Below are positions 6,092 through 16,205 of a stretch of DNA of 64,000 nt, piece after piece. The notes below the pieces were generated by a model. The model saw only the letters and a program-made list of their open reading frames with translations, made no database searches and was not told the DNA's origin. The stretch is from an uncultured Prevotellaceae bacterium (GTDB lineage Bacteria > Bacteroidota > Bacteroidia > Bacteroidales > Bacteroidaceae): the NCBI GenBank assembly GCA_902780025.1, contig CACZDV010000001.1:1-64000 (forward strand), read 5' to 3'. Both the position numbers and the translations under genes were made by a program. Each line of letters begins with the position of its first letter. The stretch's first letter is position 1.

Positions 6092-7513
6092 TTATTTCAG
6101 CTGCATCACGACCTTGGCAGTCTCGTTCTCAGGATCTACGCTCTGCAGGATGGCGGCGTACTCCTTAGCCTTGGCGTTGTCGGGACTGATGTGGACGTAG
6201 TAGTTGATGAAGTAGCCACAACCCTCCTTGATGCGGTTGATGTCGGTGTTGCTCTTCTCCTCCTTGGCTGCCAGCAGCTCGATGAGCTTGGCGTAGTGAG
6301 GATTGGCCAGACCCTGCTTGAAGTCGGGATCCATGAAGAGGCTGACATGGGCGCGCTGGAAGGCGATGAAGTCGTCGATGTCGGCATACTTCTGCTGCAT
6401 GTTCTCGTAGATGCCGTCGGCCTTCTTCAGGGCGTCGGCCTTGGCGTCGCCTTCGAGCTTGTCAGAGTTTTTGACGTGCAGCTGGGCGAGGCTGTGGTAG
6501 TCGGAGGCGCTGGCCTTCGATACCTCGGCGAGGTACTGCTCGTAGTACTTGATGGCGTTGGGATAGTCCTCCATGCCCTTGTAGGCGTTGGCCAGGGTCT
6601 GGATGACACCAGCACGCTTGTCCTTGTTGTCGAACTCCTGGTTGAGGGCCTTCTGGAACATGGCGATGGCCTCGTCGTGGCGCTTCAGACCGTTGAGGGC
6701 GTTGCCGTAGTAGACGTAGTCCATATAAGAAAGGTTAGCCGAGTCAGACTTGTTGAACAGGCGGTCGGCGAAGTCGAGGGCCTTGTCGTAGTTGCCCTTC
6801 TCCGTGTTGCAGAACATGGCCAGACGGTTCAGCGTAGAGTTGCGGGGCTCCTTCTGGAGTCCGAACTCAGCCATCTCGATACCCTTGTCATACTTCTGGG
6901 TCAGATAAGCCGAGAAAGCACTCTCGATAATGTCCATCTTCTCGAGCTTGGCCTGGGGCACCTTGTCGTAGGCGGCGATGGCCTCGTCGAAGTTGTTGGA
7001 GATGTAGTTGATGTGACCGATAATGGCGTCAACGGGGTAGTCAGGCAGTTGGGTGCGCAGGTCGTTGAGCTTGGCGATGGCTCCCTGCGGGCTGATCTTA
7101 CGATAGACGGAGGCATATTTGCGATAACCCTCGGGGTTCTTCGGGTCGAAGTAGATAGCCTGGTCGTAGTACGAGGCAGCGCCGCCACCGTCCTCAGCCA
7201 GTGCGCTGAGGTCGCCCTTCAGAATGTAGGCGGGGGCATAGCTCTTGTTAGCCTTCAGTGCCAGGTCGGCATACTTGATGGCATTGGCAGTGTCCTTCAC
7301 ATCGTAGAAGGCGCGTCCGAAGGCTGTCAGATTCTCGGCGTTCTTCTTGTTCTTTTTCTCGAACGCTTTCATCTGGTCAGCCAGGTCGGCGGGTTTGCTA
7401 CTGATAATCTTCTTCACGGCATCGATGTCGGCCTTAGTACCGTCCTGTGCCATAGCGCTGGTGCTGAAACCTGCCAGCACGGCGCCCATTACTAAATATT
7501 TAAACGTTTTCAT
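6092..7513 (-). CDS. Secreted tetratricopeptide-repeat protein
   Basis: The 473-residue product has a signal peptide (MKTFKYLVMGAVLAGFSTSAMAQ) and then TPR helices along its length, for example AIKYADLALKANKSYAPAYI, AIAMFQKALNQEFDN and AIKYYEQYLAEVSKA. It is the last gene of the exbB-exbD-exbD-tonB operon, a position occupied by such a TPR protein in many Bacteroidales; a periplasmic scaffold for TonB-dependent transport is plausible but not shown. The 91-bp gap before it contains a short direct repeat (CGTTATGACGTT twice, 7562-7588) and no promoter element, so it is probably co-transcribed. Confidence 0.85.
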   Translation of the reverse strand: MKTFKYLVMGAVLAGFSTSAMAQDGTKADIDAVKKIISSKPADLADQMKAFEKKNKKNAENLTAFGRAFYDVKDTANAIKYADLALKANKSYAPAYILKGDLSALAEDGGGAASYYDQAIYFDPKNPEGYRKYASVYRKISPQGAIAKLNDLRTQLPDYPVDAIIGHINYISNNFDEAIAAYDKVPQAKLEKMDIIESAFSAYLTQKYDKGIEMAEFGLQKEPRNSTLNRLAMFCNTEKGNYDKALDFADRLFNKSDSANLSYMDYVYYGNALNGLKRHDEAIAMFQKALNQEFDNKDKRAGVIQTLANAYKGMEDYPNAIKYYEQYLAEVSKASASDYHSLAQLHVKNSDKLEGDAKADALKKADGIYENMQQKYADIDDFIAFQRAHVSLFMDPDFKQGLANPHYAKLIELLAAKEEKSNTDINRIKEGCGYFINYYVHISPDNAKAKEYAAILQSVDPENETAKVVMQLK

Positions 7514-7604
7514 ACTCTCTCGTTTTTTAAATGGTTAGACATATTGTTTCCTTTTTTGTCGTTATGACGTTTATATCGTTATGACGTTATTTCGGTGAAA
7601 AGGT

Positions 7605-8564
7605 TTATTCTCTGGTCACATTAACTTCCCGAACTTCCATTCCGGCCTGTATGGGCAGTAGTCCGGCGCGGAAGAAAATCATCTGGCCCTTAGGCAGACG
7701 GCAGAAGTGGGCAAAACCCGACGGTACACCGTTGCGAGGCTCGCAGAGCAGGGCGTAGATGGTGCGGATGAGCGGGTAGTTGCCGTTGTATAGGTAGTAC
7801 TGATAAGGTTTGAAGCTGTTGTGGGGCGTAGCCACGTCCAGCCTGCTGACCTTCATGACGGTAATATTCTTCTTGAAAGTAATGTTGGTGGTGTCGCGCT
7901 TGTCGTTGAGCCAGTTGGAACCGATGATTCCGATGGCGTTCTCGTGACGTTCCACCCAGTCGATAACCTCGGCGCTCTTCTTCACGGCACCAATGTTGTC
8001 GCTGCCCTGAATGGGCTTGCCGCCAAGGATGGAGTCGACGCAGAAAGTCACCGTGCTCGACTTGGGGTTGTCAAAGACGACGTCGATGGCTCCTAACTTG
8101 GAGTCGGGGTAGACTTCCTTCCAGTTGGTGACCTCGCCGCTGAGGATGCGACGGAAATCCTTGATGGAGATACAGGTGTCCGGGTTGGCATTGTTGACGA
8201 TGATGGCCAGGCCGTCGTAGGCAATGGGTATGACCCGGGGCATGAACGAGCGAGCCTTGAGGCTCTCTAATTCACGTGGAGAGAACTGTCGGGTGGTGAA
8301 GGCCAGCCACACCTTGTTATGCATCAGCTGAGTGATGGCATCTTCTTGGTCGGTGTAGATGGGCTTGAGTTCACCCTGTGCATGGAGAGCCTGGTAGACT
8401 TCCAGTTCCTCGTCCAGAATGGGATAGAAGCTCTCGTCGGAGGCGAAAGCTGCTGCAGCTGCCTCATAGTCGTAAGGCAGCGATTTAGGCTTGTTCCCAC
8501 AAGCGAGGAACAAGCCTAAAGTTAATGTTAATCCAACAAGTTTGTTGAATGCGTTCGTTTTCAT
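7605..8564 (-). CDS. PstS-like substrate-binding lipoprotein in TonB operon
   Basis: The 319-residue product carries a lipoprotein signal (GLFLACGN, lipid Cys at about 22) and a phosphate-binding-protein-like fold: RVIPIAYDGLAIIVN, FRRILSGEVTNWKEV, NPKSSTVTFCVDSI, VKKSAEVIDWV. Classical PstS feeds an ABC transporter, but no pst permease genes are present; its place directly after tonB suggests a Bacteroidales-specific periplasmic role with the TonB complex. It starts immediately after the tonB stop. Ligand unknown. Confidence 0.85.
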   Translation of the reverse strand: MKTNAFNKLVGLTLTLGLFLACGNKPKSLPYDYEAAAAAFASDESFYPILDEELEVYQALHAQGELKPIYTDQEDAITQLMHNKVWLAFTTRQFSPRELESLKARSFMPRVIPIAYDGLAIIVNNANPDTCISIKDFRRILSGEVTNWKEVYPDSKLGAIDVVFDNPKSSTVTFCVDSILGGKPIQGSDNIGAVKKSAEVIDWVERHENAIGIIGSNWLNDKRDTTNITFKKNITVMKVSRLDVATPHNSFKPYQYYLYNGNYPLIRTIYALLCEPRNGVPSGFAHFCRLPKGQMIFFRAGLLPIQAGMEVREVNVTRE

Positions 8565-9398
8565 TTACTGCAATCTGAAGGTTACGGGAACGGTGTACTT
8601 CACGCGTACGGCCGAACCGTTCTGCTTACCGGGAATCCACTTCGGCATGGACTTCAGCACGCGGATGGCCTCCTTGTCGAGAGACGGGTCTACCGACTTG
8701 ATGACCTTCACGTCGCTGATTGAACCATCGCGCTCGACCACGAAGGTGGCGACCACACGGCCCTGGATACCATTCTCCTCAGCTACTACCGGGTACTTGA
8801 TGTGGGAGTTGAGGAACTTCATCAGCTCGGCGTCACCACCGGGGAAGGACGGCATCTGTTCAACCACGTCGAACACCTTGGTCTCTTCTTCCTTCGGCTT
8901 CTCGTCGACCACGACTTCCTTAGCCTTCAACACTTCACCTTCTGCCTCGTCGTTACCCTTCACGTCGAAGGTACCGATGGCGGTGTTGGTCTTCGAGAGG
9001 TCGTCCTGAGACTTGATCTCGTCCTCGGGCTTCACTTCATCGTCCTTCTTGATTTCAGGAGCGGTGAACTTCACCGATGACTTTACCTTTTCAACGACCT
9101 TCTGTTCCATTTCCACCTTGATGGGCTCCTTACGCTCCACCTTGGCTTCCTTCTTCTGTGCCAGCTTCGACAGCTCGACGTCGGTCTCAATGGCCGCGTT
9201 CTGCTTCATGGCGTTCTGGATAGCGAGGTTAGCATAAGCAATGGCGAAGATGGCGGCAATGCCTATCAGCACCCACACGAGAGCCTTCACATTACGTTTT
9301 CCCGTTTCGCGACGGAGAACGTATGCACCGTATTCCTTGTTCTTACCTTCAAATACGAGGTCGGTCCAGCTATTGTCAATAAGATCTATTTTTCCCAT
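8565..9398 (-). CDS. tonB: Energy transducer TonB
   Basis: The 277-residue product has one membrane helix (about 37-60, ALVWVLIGIAAIFAIAYANL), a Lys/Glu/Val-rich periplasmic spacer (about 75-180) rather than the Pro-rich spacer of enterobacteria, and a C-terminal TonB domain with KYPVVAEENGIQGRVVATFV, DGSISDVKVIKSVDPSLDKE and MPKWIPGKQNG. It passes proton-motive energy from ExbB/ExbD to outer-membrane TonB-dependent transporters. Gene order exbB-exbD-exbD-tonB supports the role. Confidence 0.95.
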   Translation of the reverse strand: MGKIDLIDNSWTDLVFEGKNKEYGAYVLRRETGKRNVKALVWVLIGIAAIFAIAYANLAIQNAMKQNAAIETDVELSKLAQKKEAKVERKEPIKVEMEQKVVEKVKSSVKFTAPEIKKDDEVKPEDEIKSQDDLSKTNTAIGTFDVKGNDEAEGEVLKAKEVVVDEKPKEEETKVFDVVEQMPSFPGGDAELMKFLNSHIKYPVVAEENGIQGRVVATFVVERDGSISDVKVIKSVDPSLDKEAIRVLKSMPKWIPGKQNGSAVRVKYTVPVTFRLQ

Positions 9399-9414
9399 AG
9401 TCTAATCCTTTCTT

Positions 9415-10098
9415 TTATTTGTCATTAGCAAATTTGATGCCCTTCAACGTGAGAAGCTTCTCATCGTCTTCGTTCACCTTGTCAATGACATACTTACCAA
9501 TACTGCAAACCAACATCTCGTCCAGAGCCTGTACCATATTGTCGTACGTAGAGATGTCCGTGGGCTTGATGATGACTGTCAGCGTCTGCATACCCTTTTC
9601 GCCGAACTCTGCCATGAACTCGTCCGTCTTACCATTACGGATGTCTGACAGTTCCTTGTCGTATGCCTCCTTGGTCATCTTGTCACCCATCTGGGCCTTC
9701 TTCTCGTCGAGCTTCTTCTTGGCCATCATGACACGGGCCACGGGGCTGAAGCCATCCTCAGTAACGTGCTCGATGAGCAGTTTGCGGACACCGTCCTTAC
9801 CCCAGGTCGTCTCCTTCAGGCACTCAGGATTCTCGTACTCAGGAAGACCTTCGACATAGTACAGTTTATCGTCGCCACCAAGGTAGAGCGTAATGGTGTA
9901 CGAAGCCTTCGTCACCGACTTGTCTTCCTTGGTCATGTTCTCGTCATTACTCGGCATCGTCAGCTGCATAGCCTGCGGCTTGCTCAGCGTCGTACAGAGC
10001 ATGAAGAACGTAATCAGAAGCATCATCATGTCCACCATCGGCGTGAAGTTCACGCGGGTGTCCATCTTTTTCTGCTTACTTGCTGCTTTCTTTGCCAT
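9415..10098 (-). CDS. ExbD/TolR-family biopolymer transport protein (second copy)
   Basis: The 227-residue product has a short cytoplasmic N-terminus, VNFTPMVDMMMLLITFFMLCTT as the single membrane helix with the conserved Asp of the proton path (D in PMVDM), and a periplasmic domain. It lies 3 bp after the other exbD and 16 bp before tonB. Bacteroidales operons commonly carry two diverged exbD genes. This copy has a charged insert (about 115-160) that lengthens it compared with ~140-residue E. coli ExbD. Confidence 0.92.
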   Translation of the reverse strand: MAKKAASKQKKMDTRVNFTPMVDMMMLLITFFMLCTTLSKPQAMQLTMPSNDENMTKEDKSVTKASYTITLYLGGDDKLYYVEGLPEYENPECLKETTWGKDGVRKLLIEHVTEDGFSPVARVMMAKKKLDEKKAQMGDKMTKEAYDKELSDIRNGKTDEFMAEFGEKGMQTLTVIIKPTDISTYDNMVQALDEMLVCSIGKYVIDKVNEDDEKLLTLKGIKFANDK

Positions 10099-10101
10099 AT
10101 C

Positions 10102-10722
10102 TTAGATCTCCCCCTGTTTTTTAGTGTCGAGGTTAGTAATCAGCTGGTAACGGTTCTCGTTCATGTCCTGCAGCTCCGACATCATCTTCTTGATGACAGC
10201 GTAAGGCGTCTTGGCATCAGCCTTGATGGCTACGCGGATGTCGGGGTTGGACTCACGAGCTGCCGTAACCCACTCTTGGAATTCACTCTTCCCGCCGTCG
10301 ATGCTGTCGAGGGGGATAGACAACTTCTGGATTTCCTCACCCATCTTCTCCTGTTCCAGGCTGTAATAGTCTGTGAACACGTTCATGGGAGCACCGATCA
10401 TGGCGTCCTCGCGGAAATGCTTGAGCTGTGTGCCGTTCAGCGAGATGCCGAACTTGCCGGTCACGGTCTCCATCATCTCCTGCATCGTGTTCTTGTTCTC
10501 GGAACCCACGTAGATGTTGCCCTCTGGTGATACCAGGATGTTGAGCACATCATTCTCGGGCACCTTGACCTCGGACACGGAGCTCGGGGTGTTGACCTTG
10601 ATAGGCTCTGGCGTCAGGAATGTTGATGTCAACATGAAGAAGCAGAGCAACAGGGTCATCACGTCCGACATAGGCGTCATGTCGATCCAGATGTCTTTTT
10701 TCTCAATTTTTATTTTACCCAT
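10102..10722 (-). CDS. ExbD/TolR-family biopolymer transport protein (first copy)
   Basis: The 206-residue product shows the ExbD helix IWIDMTPMSDVMTLLLCFFML with the conserved Asp (PMSDV), then a periplasmic domain ending in AIKADAKTPYAVIKKMMSEL, the C-terminal ExbD signature region. It follows exbB by 31 bp. With the second ExbD it may form a heteromeric stator partner of ExbB (inference). Confidence 0.92.
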   Translation of the reverse strand: MGKIKIEKKDIWIDMTPMSDVMTLLLCFFMLTSTFLTPEPIKVNTPSSVSEVKVPENDVLNILVSPEGNIYVGSENKNTMQEMMETVTGKFGISLNGTQLKHFREDAMIGAPMNVFTDYYSLEQEKMGEEIQKLSIPLDSIDGGKSEFQEWVTAARESNPDIRVAIKADAKTPYAVIKKMMSELQDMNENRYQLITNLDTKKQGEI

Positions 10723-10753
10723 AATCGTCTAAGGAATTAAAAGGTAAAACAGC

Positions 10754-11584
10754 TTATGCCTCGTGGTGGTTAGAGTCGTAAGTAGCAGCGATAGTGTAAC
10801 CAACCTCGTCGAGGGCAAACGTCAGCTTGTCGATCTTGTTTGAGAAGTAGTTGTAAACCACGGTAGCAACCCATGATGTCAAGATACCAGAGGCCGTGTT
10901 AACCAGAGCCTCAGAAATACCTGCAGACAGAGCCATAGAGTCAGCACCACCACCTGCAGACAGAGCCTGGAACGATCCGATCATACCGAGCACCGTACCG
11001 AACAGAGCGGTCAGGGTACCGAGAGATACGATGGTAGCAACCATGGGGAGGTTCATGGTCAGGGTAGGCATCTCCAGCTGGGTAGCCTCTTCGTGAGCCT
11101 GCTGTATCTTCGAAATCTTCTGAGACTTCTTCAGGGTGTCGTCCTTCTCAACGGTCTCGTACATGTTGATGGAAGCCAACACAACGTTAGCCACAGAACC
11201 CTGCATCTTAGCGCACAGGTCCTTAGCCTTGCCGAAATCCTGAGCCTTGATGGCGTCCTTTACCTGAGCGGTGAACTTAGCCAGATTGATCTTACCAGAG
11301 GCAGACTTGATAGCGAAGAAACGCTCAACACCGAGCACGATAACTGAAAGCAGCAAGGTGATGATAAGACCTACCACGAAACCACCTTTGTAGACAGTAC
11401 CCATCAGGTCAGCGGGATGTCCGGCGCGGTCACCACCCTGGAAGTGGCTGGGGTCACCAAGTACGAAGAAGTAGAAGCAATAAGCGATGATACAGCAGAT
11501 TACCAGAATGATCCATGCATCCTTTACGCCTTTGAAGCCCGATGATTTTTTGGCTGGGGCTGCAGCCTTCGTTGTTGTTGCCAT
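10754..11584 (-). CDS. exbB: MotA/TolQ/ExbB proton-channel family protein
   Basis: The 276-residue product has an Ala/Lys-rich N-terminus, a helix at about 25-48, a second at about 70-92 (GGFVVGLIITLLLSVIVLGVERFF), and two more in the MotA_ExbB domain: PMVATIVSLGTLTALFGTVLGMIGSF and SEALVNTASGILTSWVATVVYNY. It forms the inner-membrane proton channel that energises TonB. First gene of the operon, preceded by a TATCTTTG element. Confidence 0.93.
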   Translation of the reverse strand: MATTTKAAAPAKKSSGFKGVKDAWIILVICCIIAYCFYFFVLGDPSHFQGGDRAGHPADLMGTVYKGGFVVGLIITLLLSVIVLGVERFFAIKSASGKINLAKFTAQVKDAIKAQDFGKAKDLCAKMQGSVANVVLASINMYETVEKDDTLKKSQKISKIQQAHEEATQLEMPTLTMNLPMVATIVSLGTLTALFGTVLGMIGSFQALSAGGGADSMALSAGISEALVNTASGILTSWVATVVYNYFSNKIDKLTFALDEVGYTIAATYDSNHHEA

Positions 11585-11653
11585 AATTTGATTTTAATTT
11601 TTAGTTATTAAATAATTGAGTTGTAAATCTACGATTTAATGTTAATCACCCCG

Positions 11654-11661
11654 CAAAGATA
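11654..11661 (-). promoter_or_regulatory. -7 element (TATCTTTG) for the exbB-tonB operon
   Basis: The minus strand reads TATCTTTG at 11661-11654, giving an AT-rich leader of about 65 nt before exbB. The -33 box is weak (TATTGAC region, 11673-11679). Confidence 0.6.
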
Positions 11662-11718
11662 CTAATTTATGACGTCAATACCGCCTAATTAATATCTTTT
11701 AACTCACAAAAAGTGAAA

Positions 11719-12915
11719 CTATTGCAGTTTGCTCAACACTTCTTTGATACGGCGCATGGCTTCGACGATGTTTTCATCGCTCGTTGCATAGCTCATGCGG
11801 AAGCATTCCGGGTCGCCGAAAGCATCGCCTCCGACAGTAGCCACATGACCCTCTTCAAGCAGGTACATAGCCAGGTCGGTACTGTTACCAATCGTTTTTC
11901 CGTCGGGTGTGGTCTTGCCATAGAAACTTGCACACTTGGGGAACAAGTAGAAGGCTCCTTCGGGCACGTTGACCTCCAGTCCGGGAATGTCCTTGGCCAG
12001 TTTCACGATGAGGTCGCGACGGCGCTCAAAGGCCAGACGCATGTCCTCTACACACTGCTGATTCTCGGTATAAGCAGCCAATGCAGCCATCTGGCTGACA
12101 GAGCAGGGACCGCTGGTATACTGTCCCTGCAGCTTGTTGCACCCCTTGACAATCCATTCGGGGGCAGCGATATAACCAATACGCCAACCGGTCATGGCAT
12201 AAGCCTTGCTGACGCCGTTGACGATGATGGCGCGCTCCTTCATGCCAGGGAACTGCGCAATCGACTCGTGGTGACCCACGTAGTTGATGTGTTCATAGAT
12301 CTCGTCGGCCAGCACAAAAAGGTCTTCGTGGTGCAGGACGACTTCGGCCAGCGCCTGCAGTTCCTGCTTGTTGTAGACAGAACCTGTCGGGTTGCTGGGT
12401 GAACAGATAATGACCATGCGGGTCTTGGGAGTGATGGCTGCCTCCAACTGGGCGGCGGTCATCTTGAAGTTCTGTTCGAAACCGGCCTCTACGATAACGG
12501 GAGTACCGCCGGCCAGCTTCACCATCTGCGGATAGCTGACCCAGTAGGGCGCAGGGATGATGACTTCTTCGCCATCGTTTACCAGCGACATGATGGTATT
12601 GGTGACACTCTGCTTGGCGCCATTGGATACCAGTATTTCGTTCGGTTGGTAGTGCAGTTGATTCTCACGTTCCAGCTTGCGGGCAATGGCTTGCCTGAGG
12701 TTAGGATAGCCGGGGACGGGTGAGTAGCGTGAATAATTCTCGTCAATTGCCAGCTTGGCGGCTTGTTTGATGTGGTCGGGGGTATTAAAGTCGGGTTCGC
12801 CGACGCTCATGTTAATCACATCAATGCCCTGAGCTTTCATCTCAGAGCTCTTCTGCGACATGGCCAGTGTGGCCGATGGTGCAAGCCTTTGCAAGCGGTT
12901 GGATAGTTGTGCCAT
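11719..12915 (-). CDS. Aspartate aminotransferase (class I PLP aminotransferase)
   Basis: The 398-residue product is a fold-type I, subgroup I-gamma aminotransferase: SVGEPDFNTPDHI near the N-terminus, VSNGAKQSVTN, ICSPSNPTGSVY, LADEIYEHI, and the PLP-lysine motif NGVSKAYAMTGWRIGY, with a C-terminal RMSYATS carrying the substrate-carboxylate Arg. It interconverts aspartate/2-oxoglutarate with oxaloacetate/glutamate; a prephenate-related specificity cannot be excluded by eye. Cytoplasmic. It lies 108 bp downstream of ribBA but has its own promoter. Confidence 0.92.
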   Translation of the reverse strand: MAQLSNRLQRLAPSATLAMSQKSSEMKAQGIDVINMSVGEPDFNTPDHIKQAAKLAIDENYSRYSPVPGYPNLRQAIARKLERENQLHYQPNEILVSNGAKQSVTNTIMSLVNDGEEVIIPAPYWVSYPQMVKLAGGTPVIVEAGFEQNFKMTAAQLEAAITPKTRMVIICSPSNPTGSVYNKQELQALAEVVLHHEDLFVLADEIYEHINYVGHHESIAQFPGMKERAIIVNGVSKAYAMTGWRIGYIAAPEWIVKGCNKLQGQYTSGPCSVSQMAALAAYTENQQCVEDMRLAFERRRDLIVKLAKDIPGLEVNVPEGAFYLFPKCASFYGKTTPDGKTIGNSTDLAMYLLEEGHVATVGGDAFGDPECFRMSYATSDENIVEAMRRIKEVLSKLQ

Positions 12916-12940
12916 ATTATCTTCTGTATAAAATTCCGTG

Positions 12941-12972
12941 CAAAATTAAGCAAATTCTTTCTCCCGAGCAAA
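12941..12972 (-). promoter_or_regulatory. Promoter for the aspartate aminotransferase gene
   Basis: On the minus strand TTTG (12972-12969), a 20-bp spacer and TAATTTTG (12948-12941) precede the ATG at 12915. Confidence 0.7.
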
Positions 12973-13023
12973 GAAAAACGTCACTTTTTCATTTATCATG
13001 CCGAAAAAGTGACATTTTGAATG

Positions 13024-14235
13024 CTATTTCAGGTGCAGGGTGTGCCCCATGCGGTCCTGTTTGGTCTTCAGATATTTGTAGTCGTACTGGTTAGGTGTCA
13101 CCTCAATAGGGACGTTCTCGACGATTTCCAGCCCGTAGGCTTCCAGTCCCACACGTTTGGTGGGGTTGTTGGTCATCAGACGCATCTTATGGATGCCAAG
13201 ATGGCGTAGCATCTGGGCGCCACAACCGTAGTCACGCTCATCGGGCTTGAAGCCTAAGTGGACGTTGGCCTCCACCGTGTCGAGTCCTTCTTCCTGCAGT
13301 TTGTAAGCGGCAATCTTGTTCATCAGCCCAATGCCGCGGCCCTCCTGCTGCATATAGACAACCACGCCTTTGCCTTCTTTCTCAATCATCTCCAGTGACT
13401 TGTGCAACTGTTCGCCGCAGTCACAACGCATGGAACCTAGAATGTCGCCTGTGGCGCAGCTGGAGTGGACACGCACCAAGACAGCCTCGTCTTCACGCCA
13501 TTCTCCCTTGATGAGTGCCATGTGCTCCAGACCGTTCGACTTCTGACGGAAGGGTATCAGTTTGAAGTGCCCGTACTTGGTGGGCATATCCACCCGGTTG
13601 CCTACCTCAATCAGCGATTCCTTGCCGAGCCGGTAGGCTATCAGATCCTTGATGGTGATGATCCTTAACTGGTGCTCCTGGGCAAATGCTTGCAACTCAG
13701 GCAGACGGGCCATCGTACCATCGTCGTTCATAATCTCCATCAACGCTCCGGCGGGATACAGGCCAGCCAACTTACAGAGGTCGACGGCAGCTTCGGTGTG
13801 GCCAGAGCGGCGCAGCACACCATTGTCCTGGGCATAGAGGGGATTGATATGACCTGGACGTCCGAAGGTCTGCGGTGTTGAGGCCGGGTCGGCCAATGCC
13901 TGGATGGTGGCCGCACGATCGGCAGCAGAGACTCCCGTGGTGCAGCCCTCCAACTTGTCGACGGTGACGGTGAACGGCGTTCCCAGCACGGAGGTGTTGT
14001 CCTGTACCTGATGAGGCAGGTCAAGCTCGATGCTGCGGCTGATGGTGATGGGGGCGCAGAGTACACCTCGGGCGTACTTCAGCATGAAATTCACCATCTC
14101 CGGCGTTATCTTCTCTGCCGCACAGATGAGGTCGCCCTCGTTCTCGCGGTCTTCATCATCGACGACAATCACGAACTTGCCTTCGCGGAAGTCTTCGATA
14201 GCTTCTTCTATCGTGTTCAGTTTGAAATTACTCAT
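13024..14235 (-). CDS. ribBA: Bifunctional DHBP synthase / GTP cyclohydrolase II
   Basis: The 403-residue product joins two riboflavin-pathway enzymes. Residues ~1-205 are RibB (3,4-dihydroxy-2-butanone 4-phosphate synthase): [36 protein letters not shown]. Residues ~206-403 are Rib[22 protein letters not shown] with the zinc cysteines, and [14 protein letters not shown]. It supplies both precursors of lumazine. It follows the LptF/G permease gene by 26 bp, so is probably co-transcribed; there is no room for an FMN riboswitch. Confidence 0.97.
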   Translation of the reverse strand: MSNFKLNTIEEAIEDFREGKFVIVVDDEDRENEGDLICAAEKITPEMVNFMLKYARGVLCAPITISRSIELDLPHQVQDNTSVLGTPFTVTVDKLEGCTTGVSAADRAATIQALADPASTPQTFGRPGHINPLYAQDNGVLRRSGHTEAAVDLCKLAGLYPAGALMEIMNDDGTMARLPELQAFAQEHQLRIITIKDLIAYRLGKESLIEVGNRVDMPTKYGHFKLIPFRQKSNGLEHMALIKGEWREDEAVLVRVHSSCATGDILGSMRCDCGEQLHKSLEMIEKEGKGVVVYMQQEGRGIGLMNKIAAYKLQEEGLDTVEANVHLGFKPDERDYGCGAQMLRHLGIHKMRLMTNNPTKRVGLEAYGLEIVENVPIEVTPNQYDYKYLKTKQDRMGHTLHLK

Positions 14236-14261
14236 ATTTGCGTAATAGTAGCAGTTACACC

Positions 14262-16172
14262 TTATTTATATATAGTAGCCAATTCCCGGGCCTTGGGGAT
14301 AATCCTGTTGCTGGCCTGGCGGATGTCGTGCAGGTCTTTGTAAAGTCTCAGACGGAAACGCCACATTCGCAAGTAGAAGAACAGTCCGACGGGCAACAGC
14401 AGTCCTGTGATGACATTCATCCACTTGCGGCTGAACGGTCTGGTATGGGCACGGGTCATCAGTACAGGGTAGTTGTTCAGCTCCGTCAGTATCAGCTTGT
14501 CGCGTGTATTGCTTAAGTCCTCGATGGTGGCCTCCAGTACCTTGTCGATACGCTCTATCTCATGGTCTTCGCTGTTCTTGAAGAAGACGTTGATAGGATT
14601 GGGCAGGTGCAGCAGCTTGTGATCTTCCGAGTACTGTCTGATCTGTTCGTTCACATCCTCCAGCATCTGGGCATCCTCCATATACTTCGGATCTTCGATG
14701 ATGACCTCCTTGCGGTGGATGTTACGCTTCACGCGGAGACCGAAGATGCGGCGCAGCAGTTCTTTGTAGAGGTCGATATTGAATACCACGGAGTCGTTGT
14801 TGGCCTTGTAGGTGAAGAATATGGCCAGCGGTGCCAACGCCATGGTAGATATCCATTTGCCGAACCACACGTCCCACTCGTCGGCTCGTGCCATTCGGTA
14901 GCCGGTATTGTCGAAGATGTAGTAGATGATGAACACCAGCACGGAGATGATGACCGGTACGCCGAGACCACCCTTGCGGATGATGGCTCCCAAAGGTGCG
15001 CCGATAAAGAAGAAGATGATACACGACAGAGCCACGGTAAAGAGGTTGATGGCTTCCATCAGGTGCATGCGTTCGCGGCGGTTCAGATTAAACGAGTATT
15101 CGCTCTTCATCTCCAGGTCGTAGGCTTCCGACTGTGCTCGCTCCGTTGCCCGTTGCATGGTCTGCCGCTTTTTCTCGTTGGTCAGCCGGTTGAACAACGT
15201 GTCGAAGTTTACTTTACCCGATGCGGCTTGGGCGTAGGCTTTCAGTGAGTCTTTCTTGTCGAGTGTTGCCATACGGAAGGTTCTGTAGCGTGCCTCCCGC
15301 TCAAACTGTCGTCCGACGGAGTCGTTGACAATGATAATGGAATCCAGGTCCTGAAGGATGGTCGTCAACTTTTTCGAACGGGCATCGGCCGACACTCCCG
15401 ACTCATCGGCCAGATTGAAGTCGCCGTCGAAGTCGAGCACGATACGTTTCTGGGTGAACGTCTCGCGACGGTAAGGCACGTTGGCCGAGCCGCCCAACTC
15501 CTGCGACTGCATATTCTCAAACCACTCGCCGCTGTTGAGTGTTAGCAACAGGTGTTTCTTCTCCTCTGTCGACTGCATCATGCCTGAGTCCGCCAGGATG
15601 ATAGCCTGATCCTCATAGCTGTTGGTGCGGCGGTAAATCATGATGCCATACAGCATACCTGTCTTCAGATCTTTCTTTTGGACATAGATGTTGGCGTTGG
15701 GGATGCCGTCGTAGAAGATACCCTCGGGGATTTCCAGTTCGGGACTCTTCTGCTTCACCGACAGCAATAGCTGGTAGAAAGACTTGTTGGCCGCCGGGCC
15801 CACAACGTTCTGGAAATAGAAGGAGATACCCGCTATCAAAATGACCAGTACAATAAGCGAGCGGAATGCCTGCAACAACGAGATGCCCGCAGCCTTGATG
15901 GCTGTCAGTTCAGAGCTCTCGCCCAGGTTTCCGAATACAATCAGCGATGAAAGCAGGATAGCCAGCGGGAACGCCTGGGGCATGAGCATCAGTCCCATGT
16001 ACCAGAAGAACTGCGCCATGACTTCCAACGACAGTCCCTTACCTATCAATTCATTGACATAGCGCCACAGGAACTGCATCATCAGCACAAACAGGCAAAT
16101 GAAAAAAGCTCCCGCAAACAGCTGCAGGAATTGTCGGGCGATGAAAGTGTCTAATTTCTTAATGCGAAACAT
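14262..16172 (-). CDS. LptF/LptG-family permease
   Basis: The 636-residue product has the YjgP/YjgQ layout: helices near residues 12-35, 55-80 and 100-120, a periplasmic beta domain (about 130-265), then helices near 375-450 and 595-615. The long cytoplasmic part around 480-590 is extra compared with the ~360-residue enterobacterial proteins and is common in Bacteroidota. The family forms the inner-membrane part of the Lpt lipopolysaccharide exporter with LptB. LptF and LptG cannot be told apart here. It starts an operon with ribBA and follows the START-like gene by 33 bp. Confidence 0.88.
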   Translation of the reverse strand: MFRIKKLDTFIARQFLQLFAGAFFICLFVLMMQFLWRYVNELIGKGLSLEVMAQFFWYMGLMLMPQAFPLAILLSSLIVFGNLGESSELTAIKAAGISLLQAFRSLIVLVILIAGISFYFQNVVGPAANKSFYQLLLSVKQKSPELEIPEGIFYDGIPNANIYVQKKDLKTGMLYGIMIYRRTNSYEDQAIILADSGMMQSTEEKKHLLLTLNSGEWFENMQSQELGGSANVPYRRETFTQKRIVLDFDGDFNLADESGVSADARSKKLTTILQDLDSIIIVNDSVGRQFEREARYRTFRMATLDKKDSLKAYAQAASGKVNFDTLFNRLTNEKKRQTMQRATERAQSEAYDLEMKSEYSFNLNRRERMHLMEAINLFTVALSCIIFFFIGAPLGAIIRKGGLGVPVIISVLVFIIYYIFDNTGYRMARADEWDVWFGKWISTMALAPLAIFFTYKANNDSVVFNIDLYKELLRRIFGLRVKRNIHRKEVIIEDPKYMEDAQMLEDVNEQIRQYSEDHKLLHLPNPINVFFKNSEDHEIERIDKVLEATIEDLSNTRDKLILTELNNYPVLMTRAHTRPFSRKWMNVITGLLLPVGLFFYLRMWRFRLRLYKDLHDIRQASNRIIPKARELATIYK

Positions 16173-16205
16173 AATAGGGTTTTCATTTCACGCTTCCTCG
16201 CCACC

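Noticed and set aside
6050..7495. 481-codon open frame on the plus strand opposite the TPR gene
   Set aside because: It is antisense to a clear TPR protein with a signal peptide; its Val/Leu/Gly-rich composition is typical of a mirrored frame and it starts inside the terminator hairpin.
7562..7588. Direct repeat CGTTATGACGTT as an operator for the TPR gene
   Set aside because: Two short copies in a gap inside an operon with no promoter element; too little to support a site.
14236..14261. FMN riboswitch before ribBA
   Set aside because: Only 26 bp separate ribBA from the upstream gene, and no RFN-like conserved blocks are visible further up.
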